57,692 bases of DNA from Oscillospiraceae bacterium. Its GTDB lineage: Bacteria > Bacillota > Clostridia > Oscillospirales > Oscillospiraceae. Made by a program: the position numbers and the translations under genes. The stretch lies in the NCBI GenBank assembly GCA_017429835.1, contig JAFROD010000005.1, positions 1-57,692 of the forward strand, written 5' to 3'. Numbering within the stretch: the first letter of the stretch is position 1; every line of letters begins with the position of its first letter. Under the pieces are notes generated by a model. The model saw only the letters and a program-made list of their open reading frames with translations, did no database searches and was not told the DNA's origin. This document shows positions 7,869 to 18,977 of this stretch, piece by piece.

Positions 7869-10800
7869 TCACTTGCTGCAGAACGCAGCCGTTGCGTCGC
7901 CGTAGCGCAGCATTGCGACCGTCAGTTCGCGCAGCAGCGCGTCGGGGTCGGTAGACTTGGACGCGGCATAGGATTCAATGCTGTAGCGGACGGTGTCGCT
8001 GACGAGGCGGCCGCTCTGCTTCTCGCGCAGCTCTGCCGTGCAGACCGTGCGCATCTGCGCCGCGTTCAGTCCGTCAAAGGTGACCCAGTAGCGTCCCGTC
8101 GTCTGCACGAAGTTCGCGCCGTCGACGACCGCGCTCTGTGCCGCGCCGTTCTCGTCCTGCCAGGAGATCACAAGCTCCAGGTCGGAGAACGCGCCGCTGT
8201 ATTCGGACAGATCAAAGGCGTAGAGGATCGTGACGCGTTCACGCAGCTCCAGCGTGCAGGAGATGATCGGGATCGGACAGCCGTCGTTTTCGATGCGCTC
8301 CTTACAGGATTGCATCGCCGGCGTCGTCTCAGTGCCGTAAGCCTGCTGCTCCGCCGTCAGCACGGCGTTGACCGGATTGGCGGTGTTGTAGCTGAAGTAT
8401 TCCTGCGCCAGCGCGCCGTAATTCAGCATGTCAACGAGCAGCGTCCTGAGCGCCGCGTCGTCCGTCCTTGCCAGCATGTTCTGCGCGTAACGCTGCACGC
8501 TGTAGGTCAGCGGCTCGCTCGCAAGCGTCTCGCCGTCTTTCACGACGTAGAGCGTGGCAGAAAGCTCGCTGCCCATCTCCGTCGCGGCGATATTGCGGAA
8601 CGTAAAGACCGTAAGCTCCTCTGCCGGTACGCCGGTCAGTTTGCGCGTTTCATGGCCGGTCGCGTTGCCGTCCGCGTCGTAGAGCGTCTTGGTGCAGAGC
8701 ACGTAGCAATCCTCCGCGCCGTCGAGCAGCGCGGTCTCCACGTAGAAGTTGACCGCGAAGTCGCTGCTCAGGCTCACGGACGCCGAACGGAAGCTCAGTC
8801 CCTCGTCCAGCTCAATGGGAGTCAGCTCGACCGCGCCGATCAGCTCCAGCGCGCGCTGCGCAAGCTGCGGGCGCATCACGAGACGCGTCGCCTGCTGCTG
8901 CGTCGGCTGCTGGGTGTAGGTGACCTTGAGGTTGGTCATCGAAACGATGGCGGTGTTCGGCGTGCCGTCGTCGCGCGTCGCGGGATTGGAGATCACGATG
9001 ATCGCGCTCTCGTTGCCCTCCTGCCATTCGACGATCGGCGTGACGTCGTAATAACTGTCCGCGCCGGTCACGACCTTCAGCGGCAGCTCCGTTTCGCCGT
9101 TGAGGAGCATGATGTCGGCGTAAGTCTCGTTGATGATCTTCATGCTGAGGTGGACGCGATCGACGTGCGCCGCGTCGTCACAGCTCAGCGCGAACGCAAC
9201 CGCCTGACCGGGCGCAAGATAGATCTCGTTGTTCGGCCCGACGTTGTTGTAGTCGCTGATCGTGCCGGCAATGCCGAGACCGTCCATGAAGACCGCGCCG
9301 CTCACGTCCTGATCGTTTTCGTCCGTGCCGACAACGCCGAAGTCATCGTTGGTCAGGAGCTGTCTGCGCAGCTCGGTGAACTGCGGCCAGCCCTCGTGAT
9401 CCATCGTGTAATAGACCGCGTCAAGGTTCTGCGCCGGCTTGTAGATACGCACGGCGTCTACGTAGAGCTTGTAGCTCGTGCTGGCGTTGGCGGCGTTGTG
9501 ATCGAAGAATCTTGCGTACATCGCCGTGAGGACGACGGTGTAGGTGCCGTATTCGAGCGAATCGCCGCTCGAGATCACGGGGATCTGATAGATCGTGTCG
9601 CTGCGGTCTGCGCTCGCCGTCCAGACGAAGTTCGGACGGTAGAGGATACAAACGTCGCCCGCGGTCGGATTGCTCGGAAGCTCGTTGACCACGTCATGTC
9701 CGCCCTCCTGCGTGCCGACAGTACCCGCAGTTTCTGTCACGGTCTTGGAGCCGTGCCAGCGTTCGCCGTCATAGAGGCAGTAGTAGCGGACGTAGCCGTC
9801 CTGCTCGCAGGCACAGCCGTAGTAGGTATCGACCGCCCAGTTCTTGATGGCCGTACCCGTCGCCTCTGTGCCGGAATAGACCTGCACGGTCATGAAGCCG
9901 GTCGTGCTGTCAGTCACGCCGATCAGATCGAAGCCGGTACCGGTGAAGGTGAAGGTCGCGGTCGGCCATGCGCCTGCGTTGGCGGCGCTGACCTCGGTCA
10001 TCATCGCCGAGCCGAGGCTGTAGGTCGTGCTGGTGGAGTAAGCGTCGTCGTAGCCGTAGACGTTGTCGTCGTCCAGCGTGTCGCTGCCGGGACGGTCCTC
10101 GGACTGCTTCTCGGTGAGCGTGTTGGAATTCTCCGCCGCCACCCAACTGCCGTTAAAGGTAATGAAGCTGTCCTCGTAGTACATGATCGTCGCGGGAACG
10201 ATCGTCACGGTGCCGTAGATGTAGCGGGTGCTGCCGTCCGCCTGCGTGCAGCTCAGCATGACCGCCACCTTGTCGGTGGAAGTCATCTGCATGTTGGCGG
10301 GCGTGTAGAGCAGCTTGTGGGAAACGGCTTCCATCGCGGCGGTGCCGTAGGTCAGGCGCTTGCTCTCGGTCGTGAAAGCGGCGTTTGCCGCGCGCTGCGT
10401 GTTGTCAGAGAGCGCGGCGATCTGTGCCAGACCGCTGAAGGTCAGGTTGTTCTTGCCGAAGTCGTATTTGCTCTGATAGTATTCCGTGACGCTGACCGGT
10501 ACGGGCAGACCGTAGTCCACCACGATGACCTGATCGAGCACGATCTGGTTGAGCGTACGGGAGACGTAGCCGTCGTTCGCGGCGTAGGTCAGTTTATCCG
10601 CCACGTTGGAATCCGCGTAGTCGATGGTCTTGTAATAGCCGCTGACCGCGGATTCTTCGACGTAGTAATGGTACGGAACAACGGGATCGCTGTTCGGCAC
10701 GGTGGCGGGCAGACCGTCGATCCGCTTCTGCCAGACCGCCTCGCTCCATGCGTTTTCGTCGTTTGCCGCGGAGAGGGTGACGGTCTGATAGACCTGCGCC

Positions 10801-13800
10801 TGCGTGCGGTCGGTCGTGTATTGGTAGATCGTGTAGGTGACCTGCGCCGGACGCACGCCCGTCAGATCGTCCAGATCGTCCCAGACCTTGTTGATCGTCA
10901 GATGAACCGTCCGCTCGCAGGGATCCTGCATATCCGCCGTCTCGGGGACGAGACCCTGCGGGTTGCGGAGCACCGGCGTGTCGAGCATCAGCACGCACTT
11001 CGCCGCGCTCTCGTAGGCCTTGAGGTCGGGATCGTCCGCGCCGACGAGGACAGCGTCCTCCAGATCGGCGTAGGTGTCGATCACGCCCAAATGCGTCACC
11101 TCAAACCGCTTGTATCCGGTCGTCTGATCCGCGGTCGCCGTGCCGAAGGTCGTGCCGCCTGCGGTCTGCACCGCCGTGGCGGAGGCGTCGTCACGGTAGA
11201 TCGAGTACTTATTGTTCTCGCCCTCGATCGCGTCGACCGAGTTGAACGAATAGACGGACTGCATCGAGGTCGTGCCGCTGAACGGGCCGACCTTGCCGGA
11301 GGTGCCGCGGATCACGTCGCAAAGGAGCATCGTGCAGCCTTTGAAGACGCCCTCGTCGTTGTAGCCGACGAAGCCGCCGCCGTAGCCGTTGGCGGAGGAG
11401 CCGTCGTTTTGCTGCGTCGCGCCGCCCGCCAGCACGTCGTAGCCGGACGCAATGCCGGTGACGGTGCAGTTTTCGGTGTTGGAGTGATTGCCCTTGAACA
11501 GATGCACCGTGAGGTTGCTCTGCCCGTCGCTGGTCAGGCCGTTTTCGTCGCAGGGCAGCTCGATGTAGGAGTCGCCGATCGTGATCTGCGCGGTGTTGGA
11601 CACGCCCTGCTGGGGCGGCTGCGCCAGACCGACCGTGATCGGCAGTCCCAGCAGTTCGACGCGGAGCAGATCGCCGTCGCTTGCAACTGCCACCTCGGCG
11701 ATCCCGAGGTCGAGGTCTACCAAATCAATGTCCTCGATTTCGTCGATATAGAGCATGCGAATGAGGGCGTTGACGACGTACAGTACGAGGTTGACGATAG
11801 AAGAACTCACCTGCGCGGAGACGAGATATGCCATCGTCGTCTTGCCGATGAAGCCGCCCGCGATCTGATCGCTCTGTACGAGCTTCAGATTGGTCGCCGT
11901 GCAGCGGTAGATCTTAGAGAGATCGCCGAGACCCGCAAAGCCGCCCGCAATGGGTTCGCTGCCGTTCGCCGCCGCGACGGTATAGCCCTTGGAAATACCG
12001 GTCACGCCGCAGTCTTCGATATGAGAGCCGAAGACGTCCAGCGCGCCTGCCGTAAGGGCAAGCAGGTTGATATCGTCGGTGAGCTCCACGTCGTCCGCGT
12101 CCAGAACGCCGCTCTTGCCGCTGTGTCCGACGAATCCGCCGACGTAGTTCAGACCGTCCACGCTGCTGAGATTCGTCACGGTGGAGTTCTTGCAGGAGCC
12201 GTTCAGGAGCGCGCCGCCGAAGCCGCCTGCGCAGCCGGAGAAGGTGGTGGATTCCAGAACGCCGGACTGCTGCGCGGTGGTCGCGCGGACGACGATGCCC
12301 TCGGCAACGCCGGTCACGCTCGCGTGATAAATGTAGGGTCTAAAGGCGTCGAGCAGACTTACCTGCCCCGCCTGAATAAGCTGGAGAATCTTGGTGGAGT
12401 TGTTGCCGACGTTCGCAACGCCCGCAACGTCCGCAAGACCGAAGAAGCCGCCGGCGTAGTCGCCGCCGTCGACGCCGCGCAGACCCGTGACGGTCAGGTT
12501 CGTTTCGCCGTCGCGGTCGCCGAGGACGGCCGCCTCCACGGAGCCTGCAAAGCCGCCCGCGCGGATCGGGGTCGTGCCGTTATAGCCCTCGACCGTGAAG
12601 CCCCAGGCGGGATCCGCCGGAGAAACGGAGGCGTTGCGGATGGTGGTCAGCGTGGCGTTCAGCACGGACGCGACGCTCTCCTGCGAGGTCACGAGGAGGT
12701 CGAGCACGTTCTGCATAAAGCCGTCGGACGCGTTGGTGTTGACGTCCGCCGCGGCGCCCGCGGTAATGTCGCCCGCATAGCCGCCGACGTAGCGCGTGCC
12801 CTGCACCTTGCGCAGGTTGGTGACGTTGCAGCCGGCGCTCGGGTTGTCGCTTTCGTCGCTGTCGCCCCAAATCTGCGCGCCGTGGGCGCTGCCCACGTAG
12901 CCGCCCGCGTTGCCGCAGTCGTGCGTGGAGCTGTCGCCGGTGGCGATCACGACCATGCCGGACTGATAGCCGCGTACGGAGGATGTCTTGACGCAGGGAA
13001 CGAACACGTCGAGCGCGCCGCGCACGAGCTGTCCGAGGTCGAGGTTGAGCCCCAGCAGATCGACGCTGCCGAGATTCGCCGCGCCGCCCGCGACCATTTC
13101 GCCCGCGAAGCCGCCCGCCGCGCGCATGCCCTTGACTTGCTTGACGTCATGCGCCTGGCCGTTGGTGACCGTGCCGCTGCGCATCGCGCCGACGTAGCCG
13201 CCCGCGCAGCCGCCGACCGAGATCAGCGCGCCGACGCCGAAGTCGGGACGACCCGCCGTGACGGTGTAGCCGTAGATGTAGTTACTCAGCATCGCGTCCA
13301 GCTCGGTCTGATTCTCAACCGCGTGCATCTGCCCGCCGTAGCCGCCGTACTGGCCGATATAGCGAATCCAGATATTCCACGTGTTGTAATCCAGATGGGA
13401 GAGCGGGCCGTAGGTTGCGGTGTTCTCCTCGGTCGGGTAGACGATGCTCAGCGCGCCGAGGACGTTGTTCGCGTCCACAAGACCCCACAGCAGAGACAAG
13501 CTGCCGGTGTCGGCGGTATCGGCGCAGTCCATGAGGCCGGTGAAGCCGCCCGCGTATTCGTAGCCGAACACGGAAAGAATGCGGATCGCCGCGCACTCGG
13601 ATTTCGGACCCTTGTATTTTTCTTCGTTCTCGATGGTCTCGTTTTCGCCCTTCCAGGGGTGATCGTCGTTGCCCCAGATCTGGCCGCCGTTGTTGTGACC
13701 GGCGTAGCCGCCCGCCATGCCGCGCTGAATCGCGCTGTCGGACGCCGCCTGCGCGCGGACCGCGCCGCCGCAGGGGATGCAGGTCGTGACGCTGTTGCGG

Positions 13801-16800
13801 ATGGAGGGAACGAAGTCGTCCGCCAGCTCCAGCAGGTTGCCGGAGGTGGATACCAGACCGCCGAGAATGCTCGTATCGCCCAGCGCGTTCGCGACGGAGC
13901 CGGGCGTCATTTCGCCCACGTAGCCGCCGGCCGCGATCTGACCGATGATGTAGTTGAAGTTAAAGGAGTTGGAGTCCTGAATATGGCCGCCCTTCATCAG
14001 ACCGGCGAAGCCGCCGGAATGACCGACGAGGCCGCTCGTGACCGAGCCGTTCGACAGGACGGAGAAGCCGCCCGCCTGACCGGTGACGTCGGAGTGCTCG
14101 ATCGTGGAGATCACGAAGTTGAGGGCGGAGGTCACGTCCGTCAGCGACAGGCTGTTGCCGAGGACGCTCAGACCCTTGCCCACGGAGGCGGCGGAGCCGA
14201 TGTCCATAAAGCCGACGTAGCCGCCGCCGTAGCGACCGGCGGAAACCGCGTAATGGCTGTTCGCGCCGAAGTAGCTGCTGCCGTCCATGCCGTCGAGGTC
14301 AGCCGGAACGTCCATCGCCGTGTGCTTGAGGACGGTGACGTCGCTGCGAGTGACCTGCGCGCCGCTGGCGTAGCCGATGAAGCCGCCGGCTGCGCCGGAG
14401 CAGCTGTCCTGCGGGTCAATGCCCATGGCGGTGACGGTGAAGCCGTTGTCCGACTTGACGCCCGCATATCTGATCTTCGGCACGTAAACGTTGACCAGAT
14501 TGAGCAGGTTGGCTGCGCTGATGCTCAGACCGTCGATGTCGCCGAGGATGCTGATGCCGCCGCCCGCGTCCGCGAGCGCGCCGGAATAGACCTTCGCGCC
14601 GAAGCCGCCGGCGTAGCGCGTACCGACGACGCGGTCGATGTTATAGACCGCGAACCAGTCGGGATCCTCTTTATCCTCGGGATCCTCGTTCTGACCGAGG
14701 GGATCCTTGGAGAGGTTATCGACCGTGCCGCTCTGGAAGTCGGCAGCGAAGCCGCCTGCCCAGCCCGCCTGCACGTAGCCGCCGTCGATATAGGTCGTGT
14801 CGACGTTCGTGTATTCGGGGATCAGATAGCCGACCGCGTTCAAGAGGTTGCCCGCGCTCACGAGCCCCTTGATCTGGGTACCTTCGCTGTCGTCCATCGA
14901 GGCAAGGCCGCCGACCTCGGACACGCCGATAAAGCCGCCCGCTCTGCCGTCGGTGGTGTTCGCCTTGACCCAATAGAGGTTGTCGACGTGGCAGTCGACG
15001 GCGTTCGTGGAGTTGCTGCGGCCGAAGAAGCCGCCCGCACAGTAGACGCGCGTCTCGCCGGACGCGTTCGCGCCGGTCGCCTCGACGGTGAAGCCGTCGG
15101 GAATGCCGGTCACGTTCACGTGCTGCACCTGCGTCTCAAGGCCCTGTCCGACAGACAGGAGATTGTTCGCGTTGAGCAGGCTCAGGCCGAGCAGCTGCAG
15201 GTTCAGACCGCCGGTGCCGAGCAGCTCGCCCGGGCCGACGCAGCCGGCGAAGCCGCCGACGCAGTTGACGCCCTCGACCATGTTCAGGCGGGAAATGTCA
15301 ATACGCAGCAGATCGCCGCCCATCGCGAGACCCACGCCGCCGCCGACGTAGTAGCCCGCGCCGGTGTCGGAGTTGTCGACGTCGGGTTTTCTGCCCCAGA
15401 CCTTCAGGCCGTCGTTGCCGCTGCCGTCGGCATAGGCGGTGCCGCCGACGACGACGATGTCGTTAAGTTCGAATTTCTTGAAATCGGCGACGCCGAGCGT
15501 GTCGTTGAGCAGACCGCTGACGTTGGCGGTGCCCGCAAGGCCCGCGATGCCGCCGACGAACTTATGGCCGTTGACCAGCCGCAGGCCGTTGACGTGAATC
15601 TGCGCAAAGCGCCCGACAACGCTGCTGTCCAGCGTGATCGTGAGGTCGCTGTCAGGCATTTCCACGCCGACGTCCACCGTGGTATAGGTGGTGGGCAGCT
15701 TGGTCTTGCCCCAGATATAGAGCTCGTTCGCTTCGGCATCGGCTGCGGTACCCAGGAAGAAGTAACCGTTGGTATTGTAAGCCAAATGCTTGTTGCTTCC
15801 GCCCGCCAGATCATTCTCGAACATTACGTTCAGATTTTCGGCAATCGACGGATGCCATTGGGTGCCTGCAACCAGACGGTTGCTGTTTGCGTACAGTTTG
15901 TAACTCGTACCCGAAAGGAAGCGGCGCAGATAGGTTCCGCTGCCGACGTTGCCGAAGTAATAGTCGCTTGTTCCCGCGACCTGATCGGCAGCATACAAAT
16001 ACTGATTGGGCACGTTGGTAATGACGCCGCCGTTGAAGGTGAATTTGTCCGCACCGTTCGCGACACGAATCTCGCTCACGGTTTTCGCGCCGCCGCTGCT
16101 CGCGGATTCATAATTTGTGTTATCGCTCAGGCCGGTCAGGACGCGCATGGTTGCCTCGTCGCGGCCGTAAGTGATGATATAATTCTCGTAATCCGTCTCC
16201 CAATTGTCCGGCGTGCGGGTGACGATCTCATATGCCGTGTCGCCCTCTTTGGAGTACAGGGCGTTGAAGGTGACGTCGTAGGTCACGACGTAGGTATCGC
16301 CCGCCTGCAGAATGTTGGAGGGCTTCGCCGTGGAATGATCGACGTGGGTGGTGATCCAGCCCTCGAAGTGATAGTCGCCGACGTCGCTTCTCGACGGCAG
16401 GGTGATCGTATAATTATCGTTCGCCGTGACGGTGACGCTCGCGGTCGAGCCGTTCTTCTCGTGATAGGTCACGGTGAAGCTGCTGTTCTTCGGCATGTTC
16501 GGGAAGATGTCCCAGATTGTCAGGTCGCCGTTCTGGAAGTAGGTCATCTTCGACAGATTCGCGCCGTTCGTGCCGGTCATGATCAGCGCGTCCGCCTTGC
16601 CGACGAGACCGCCGACGTAGTCGTGCCCCTCGACGGTCGCTTCGCCGCCGACGTATTCGCCGTTCACAAGCGCTTCGGAGTAGTCAAACTGCAGGCCGAG
16701 GATCTCGGACTGCCCGACGCCGAGCAGGGAAAGAAGCTCGTCGCCGTAGGAGGAGAGCAGCGAGGTCACGACGTTTTTCAGCGTGGAGAGGAGGCTCGTG

Positions 16801-18977
16801 TTGCCGACCGCCTCGTCCTGACCCATGCTCATCGCCCAGCCGAGGGTCGCGATGCCGGCAAAGCCGCCGACGCAGTCGCCGGTGCCGACGACCGAGAGGG
16901 TCTTGCCCTGCCCCTGCATTTCGTTATTGACGCAGTAGGCGTTCGCCATCGCGCCGTTGAAGCCGCCGAGGTAGTTCTCGCCGCGTACGCTCACGTTCGA
17001 GCCGGTGATGAAGCAGCGCACCTGCACGCTCTGCAGGTCGATATTGGATTCCATCAGCGTTTCCAGCAGGGACTGCATTACGCCGAGGTTGACGCCGAGG
17101 TCGGTCAGCAGCTCCTTGATGACCGCGTCGCGGGCGAGGCCGGCAAAGCCGCCGCCGTATTCCTTCGCGTTCACGGTGTAGGTGCTGTCATGCACGCCGT
17201 CGTTGATCATAACGGTCGCGACCTTCGCGCCGATGAAGCCGCCGTTGCAGATCGCGTCTACGGTGTCGCCGTTGAAGCTCCACGTCTGCGCCGCGGGGCC
17301 GATATTCCCCGAGAGGCCGGTCACGTCGCAGTCCTCGATATGGGGGTTGAGATAATCCACGGGGATCAGGGTATTGAGCGGCAGGACGTTGCGCACGATG
17401 CTGATGAGGTCGCCCAGACCGAGCCCCGGGATGATGTTCAGAACCGTCGTCAGCAGGTTCAGCAGGGCGCCCGCCGCGTTGCTGACGAAGTCGTACTGCG
17501 TTTCGCCGGTGCTGTAGCCGACGAAGCCGCCGATGTAGCTGCCCGCGCCCTGCACCTGCACGTCGCTGATATCGCAGTTCTCAATCAGGACTTCCGCGTA
17601 GATGCGGCCGGCAAAGCCGCCGGTGGCGAGGTTCGTCGGATCCTCGGCGCGTGCGTTCAAAAGATCATTCAGAGAATCGGCGAAGCTGGTATTCTTGCCG
17701 GTCAGGAGTTTCAGCAGGCCGTCGAGCAGAGTGCCGACGCCGGTGCCGAGGCCGCTGGTCAGCCAGTTCACGACGGTCTGGTCGACGCCGATGCCGGTGT
17801 AGTTGTTCGTGACGTCCACGCCGTCGAGCGCGAGGTTGCGAACCTCCGCCTTGATGTGCTCAAGGCCGCTGTCCGTGCCGGGACGGGCGCTCGTAACGGA
17901 GGCAAAGAAGCCGACGCCGACGTACTTATCCGCGTCCAGATCGCCGGACGGCGTGCTGACCGTTACGTCGGAAATCGTGGGCTGGGGAACATCGTCCCTG
18001 TAGTCCAGATAGTCCGCGCTCGCGCGCATCTCTCGCACGGCGGCTTCCAGCGTGATGTCCATCTCGCTGCCCTCCGCGCCGTACATGAGGCCGTAGAACA
18101 TCAGGGGCACCCAGTCCAGATCTTCGATGCTGAAGCTGCGGAAAACCACGTAGTTGTTTCTCGGAGAATACTTGCCGTAGTCGTAGGAGGTGATGCTCGT
18201 ATCCACGGCGGTCAGCGTGCCGCCGTAGTAGCTCTTGCGCTCGTTGTCGTAGGTGTGGGTGCCCCAAAAATCGGTATACGTCCCCGTACCCGTTACGACG
18301 TTGCGCTGACCGAGCTGCGGGCCGGAGGTCACGCCCGCCGTGCCGTCCCAGATATAGCCGGTCTCACCGTAGAGGTGGTAGTTCGCATAAGCGCCGGTCA
18401 GATCGGCGTCGCCGGGATAGACCAGCGACACGTCGGACTGCGCCCAGTCGGCGTTCTCGTCCGCCTTCGTCTCGGTCACGCACCAGATCGGGCCCGTAAC
18501 GTCGTAACGCTGCGCCTCGGTCAGCGCGTCTGCGTTATTGCCGGTCAGCCGCGTCGGATAGTAGTCCAGCGCCGCAAGCTGCTGCTTCGTGCCGATCAGG
18601 ATAAAGTCCGTCCCATCGACCGTCAGCAGCACCTGCCCGGCGTAGCTTCTGCCCTCGTTGGCAGCCGTACCCGCGCGGGTCGCGCTCCGCTCCGCGGGCG
18701 CTTCGGTCTCCTCCGGCGCAGCCTCAGTCTTCTCCGGCTCCTGCGCCGGCGCTTCCGCCGCAGCCTTCTCTTCCGGCTCCGCTTCCGCGGCGGCGTTGTT
18801 CGCCTCCAGCAGTTCGGAAACCTGCGCGGACGATTCCTCGATTCCGACGTCGTCGACGGGAATCGTCTCCTCCTCGCGCTGGGAAGCTGCAGCCGACGCC
18901 GCAGGCGCGAGCAAGCTCAGTGCCAGAACGAGCGTCAGAAGCAGCGAAATCAGTCGTTTACTTCTCGAAAAATGCAC
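7869..18977 (-). CDS. Giant secreted GLUG-repeat adhesin-like protein (3,702 aa)
   Basis: GTG start at 18977 with AGGAGG nine bases upstream, then a signal peptide (MHFSRSKRLISLLLTLVLAL... ASAAAS) and an Ala/Glu/Pro-rich linker to about residue 110. From about 450 to 2540 there are some thirty GLUG-type repeats (YIGGFVG, YLGGFNG, CVGGFAG, YVGGYAG, YAGGFFG), expected to form a long beta-helix. An InlB-like unit interrupts them near 845. A Cna-B-like domain follows near 2690 (LTINKVWDD ... YYVEESAVSGYY), then jelly-roll-like regions. Two related C-terminal modules share YSVQRYAQNML...LNYG and YSIESYAAS...LRYG. No SLH or LPxTG anchor is seen, so attachment is unclear. Function is probably adhesion or matrix; substrate unknown. 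A candidate invertible promoter lies just upstream. Confidence 0.92.
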   Translation of the reverse strand: MHFSRSKRLISLLLTLVLALSLLAPAASAAASQREEETIPVDDVGIEESSAQVSELLEANNAAAEAEPEEKAAAEAPAQEPEKTEAAPEETEAPAERSATRAGTAANEGRSYAGQVLLTVDGTDFILIGTKQQLAALDYYPTRLTGNNADALTEAQRYDVTGPIWCVTETKADENADWAQSDVSLVYPGDADLTGAYANYHLYGETGYIWDGTAGVTSGPQLGQRNVVTGTGTYTDFWGTHTYDNERKSYYGGTLTAVDTSITSYDYGKYSPRNNYVVFRSFSIEDLDWVPLMFYGLMYGAEGSEMDITLEAAVREMRASADYLDYRDDVPQPTISDVTVSTPSGDLDADKYVGVGFFASVTSARPGTDSGLEHIKAEVRNLALDGVDVTNNYTGIGVDQTVVNWLTSGLGTGVGTLLDGLLKLLTGKNTSFADSLNDLLNARAEDPTNLATGGFAGRIYAEVLIENCDISDVQVQGAGSYIGGFVGYSTGETQYDFVSNAAGALLNLLTTVLNIIPGLGLGDLISIVRNVLPLNTLIPVDYLNPHIEDCDVTGLSGNIGPAAQTWSFNGDTVDAICNGGFIGAKVATVMINDGVHDSTYTVNAKEYGGGFAGLARDAVIKELLTDLGVNLGVMQSLLETLMESNIDLQSVQVRCFITGSNVSVRGENYLGGFNGAMANAYCVNNEMQGQGKTLSVVGTGDCVGGFAGIATLGWAMSMGQDEAVGNTSLLSTLKNVVTSLLSSYGDELLSLLGVGQSEILGLQFDYSEALVNGEYVGGEATVEGHDYVGGLVGKADALIMTGTNGANLSKMTYFQNGDLTIWDIFPNMPKNSSFTVTYHEKNGSTASVTVTANDNYTITLPSRSDVGDYHFEGWITTHVDHSTAKPSNILQAGDTYVVTYDVTFNALYSKEGDTAYEIVTRTPDNWETDYENYIITYGRDEATMRVLTGLSDNTNYESASSGGAKTVSEIRVANGADKFTFNGGVITNVPNQYLYAADQVAGTSDYYFGNVGSGTYLRRFLSGTSYKLYANSNRLVAGTQWHPSIAENLNVMFENDLAGGSNKHLAYNTNGYFFLGTAADAEANELYIWGKTKLPTTYTTVDVGVEMPDSDLTITLDSSVVGRFAQIHVNGLRLVNGHKFVGGIAGLAGTANVSGLLNDTLGVADFKKFELNDIVVVGGTAYADGSGNDGLKVWGRKPDVDNSDTGAGYYVGGGVGLAMGGDLLRIDISRLNMVEGVNCVGGFAGCVGPGELLGTGGLNLQLLGLSLLNANNLLSVGQGLETQVQHVNVTGIPDGFTVEATGANASGETRVYCAGGFFGRSNSTNAVDCHVDNLYWVKANTTDGRAGGFIGVSEVGGLASMDDSEGTQIKGLVSAGNLLNAVGYLIPEYTNVDTTYIDGGYVQAGWAGGFAADFQSGTVDNLSKDPLGQNEDPEDKEDPDWFAVYNIDRVVGTRYAGGFGAKVYSGALADAGGGISILGDIDGLSISAANLLNLVNVYVPKIRYAGVKSDNGFTVTAMGIDPQDSCSGAAGGFIGYASGAQVTRSDVTVLKHTAMDVPADLDGMDGSSYFGANSHYAVSAGRYGGGYVGFMDIGSAASVGKGLSVLGNSLSLTDVTSALNFVISTIEHSDVTGQAGGFSVLSNGSVTSGLVGHSGGFAGLMKGGHIQDSNSFNFNYIIGQIAAGGYVGEMTPGSVANALGDTSILGGLVSTSGNLLELADDFVPSIRNSVTTCIPCGGAVRAQAASDSAIQRGMAGGYAGHNNGGQIWGNDDHPWKGENETIENEEKYKGPKSECAAIRILSVFGYEYAGGFTGLMDCADTADTGSLSLLWGLVDANNVLGALSIVYPTEENTATYGPLSHLDYNTWNIWIRYIGQYGGYGGQMHAVENQTELDAMLSNYIYGYTVTAGRPDFGVGALISVGGCAGGYVGAMRSGTVTNGQAHDVKQVKGMRAAGGFAGEMVAGGAANLGSVDLLGLNLDLGQLVRGALDVFVPCVKTSSVRGYQSGMVVIATGDSSTHDCGNAGGYVGSAHGAQIWGDSDESDNPSAGCNVTNLRKVQGTRYVGGYAGDITAGAAADVNTNASDGFMQNVLDLLVTSQESVASVLNATLTTIRNASVSPADPAWGFTVEGYNGTTPIRAGGFAGSVEAAVLGDRDGETNLTVTGLRGVDGGDYAGGFFGLADVAGVANVGNNSTKILQLIQAGQVSLLDAFRPYIYHASVTGVAEGIVVRATTAQQSGVLESTTFSGCAGGFGGALLNGSCKNSTVTNLSSVDGLNYVGGFVGHSGKSGVLDADDVELTDDINLLALTAGALDVFGSHIEDCGVTGISKGYTVAAANGSEPIAGGFAGLGDLSKIYRCTATNLKLVQSDQIAGGFIGKTTMAYLVSAQVSSSIVNLVLYVVNALIRMLYIDEIEDIDLVDLDLGIAEVAVASDGDLLRVELLGLPITVGLAQPPQQGVSNTAQITIGDSYIELPCDENGLTSDGQSNLTVHLFKGNHSNTENCTVTGIASGYDVLAGGATQQNDGSSANGYGGGFVGYNDEGVFKGCTMLLCDVIRGTSGKVGPFSGTTSMQSVYSFNSVDAIEGENNKYSIYRDDASATAVQTAGGTTFGTATADQTTGYKRFEVTHLGVIDTYADLEDAVLVGADDPDLKAYESAAKCVLMLDTPVLRNPQGLVPETADMQDPCERTVHLTINKVWDDLDDLTGVRPAQVTYTIYQYTTDRTQAQVYQTVTLSAANDENAWSEAVWQKRIDGLPATVPNSDPVVPYHYYVEESAVSGYYKTIDYADSNVADKLTYAANDGYVSRTLNQIVLDQVIVVDYGLPVPVSVTEYYQSKYDFGKNNLTFSGLAQIAALSDNTQRAANAAFTTESKRLTYGTAAMEAVSHKLLYTPANMQMTSTDKVAVMLSCTQADGSTRYIYGTVTIVPATIMYYEDSFITFNGSWVAAENSNTLTEKQSEDRPGSDTLDDDNVYGYDDAYSTSTTYSLGSAMMTEVSAANAGAWPTATFTFTGTGFDLIGVTDSTTGFMTVQVYSGTEATGTAIKNWAVDTYYGCACEQDGYVRYYCLYDGERWHGSKTVTETAGTVGTQEGGHDVVNELPSNPTAGDVCILYRPNFVWTASADRSDTIYQIPVISSGDSLEYGTYTVVLTAMYARFFDHNAANASTSYKLYVDAVRIYKPAQNLDAVYYTMDHEGWPQFTELRRQLLTNDDFGVVGTDENDQDVSGAVFMDGLGIAGTISDYNNVGPNNEIYLAPGQAVAFALSCDDAAHVDRVHLSMKIINETYADIMLLNGETELPLKVVTGADSYYDVTPIVEWQEGNESAIIVISNPATRDDGTPNTAIVSMTNLKVTYTQQPTQQQATRLVMRPQLAQRALELIGAVELTPIELDEGLSFRSASVSLSSDFAVNFYVETALLDGAEDCYVLCTKTLYDADGNATGHETRKLTGVPAEELTVFTFRNIAATEMGSELSATLYVVKDGETLASEPLTYSVQRYAQNMLARTDDAALRTLLVDMLNYGALAQEYFSYNTANPVNAVLTAEQQAYGTETTPAMQSCKERIENDGCPIPIISCTLELRERVTILYAFDLSEYSGAFSDLELVISWQDENGAAQSAVVDGANFVQTTGRYWVTFDGLNAAQMRTVCTAELREKQSGRLVSDTVRYSIESYAASKSTDPDALLRELTVAMLRYGDATAAFCSK

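Noticed and set aside
11300..17650. Regularly recurring short DNA phrases that might suggest a CRISPR-like array
   Set aside because: They are codons of the GLUG repeats (GGFxG), with in-frame, variable spacing and no spacers or cas genes.
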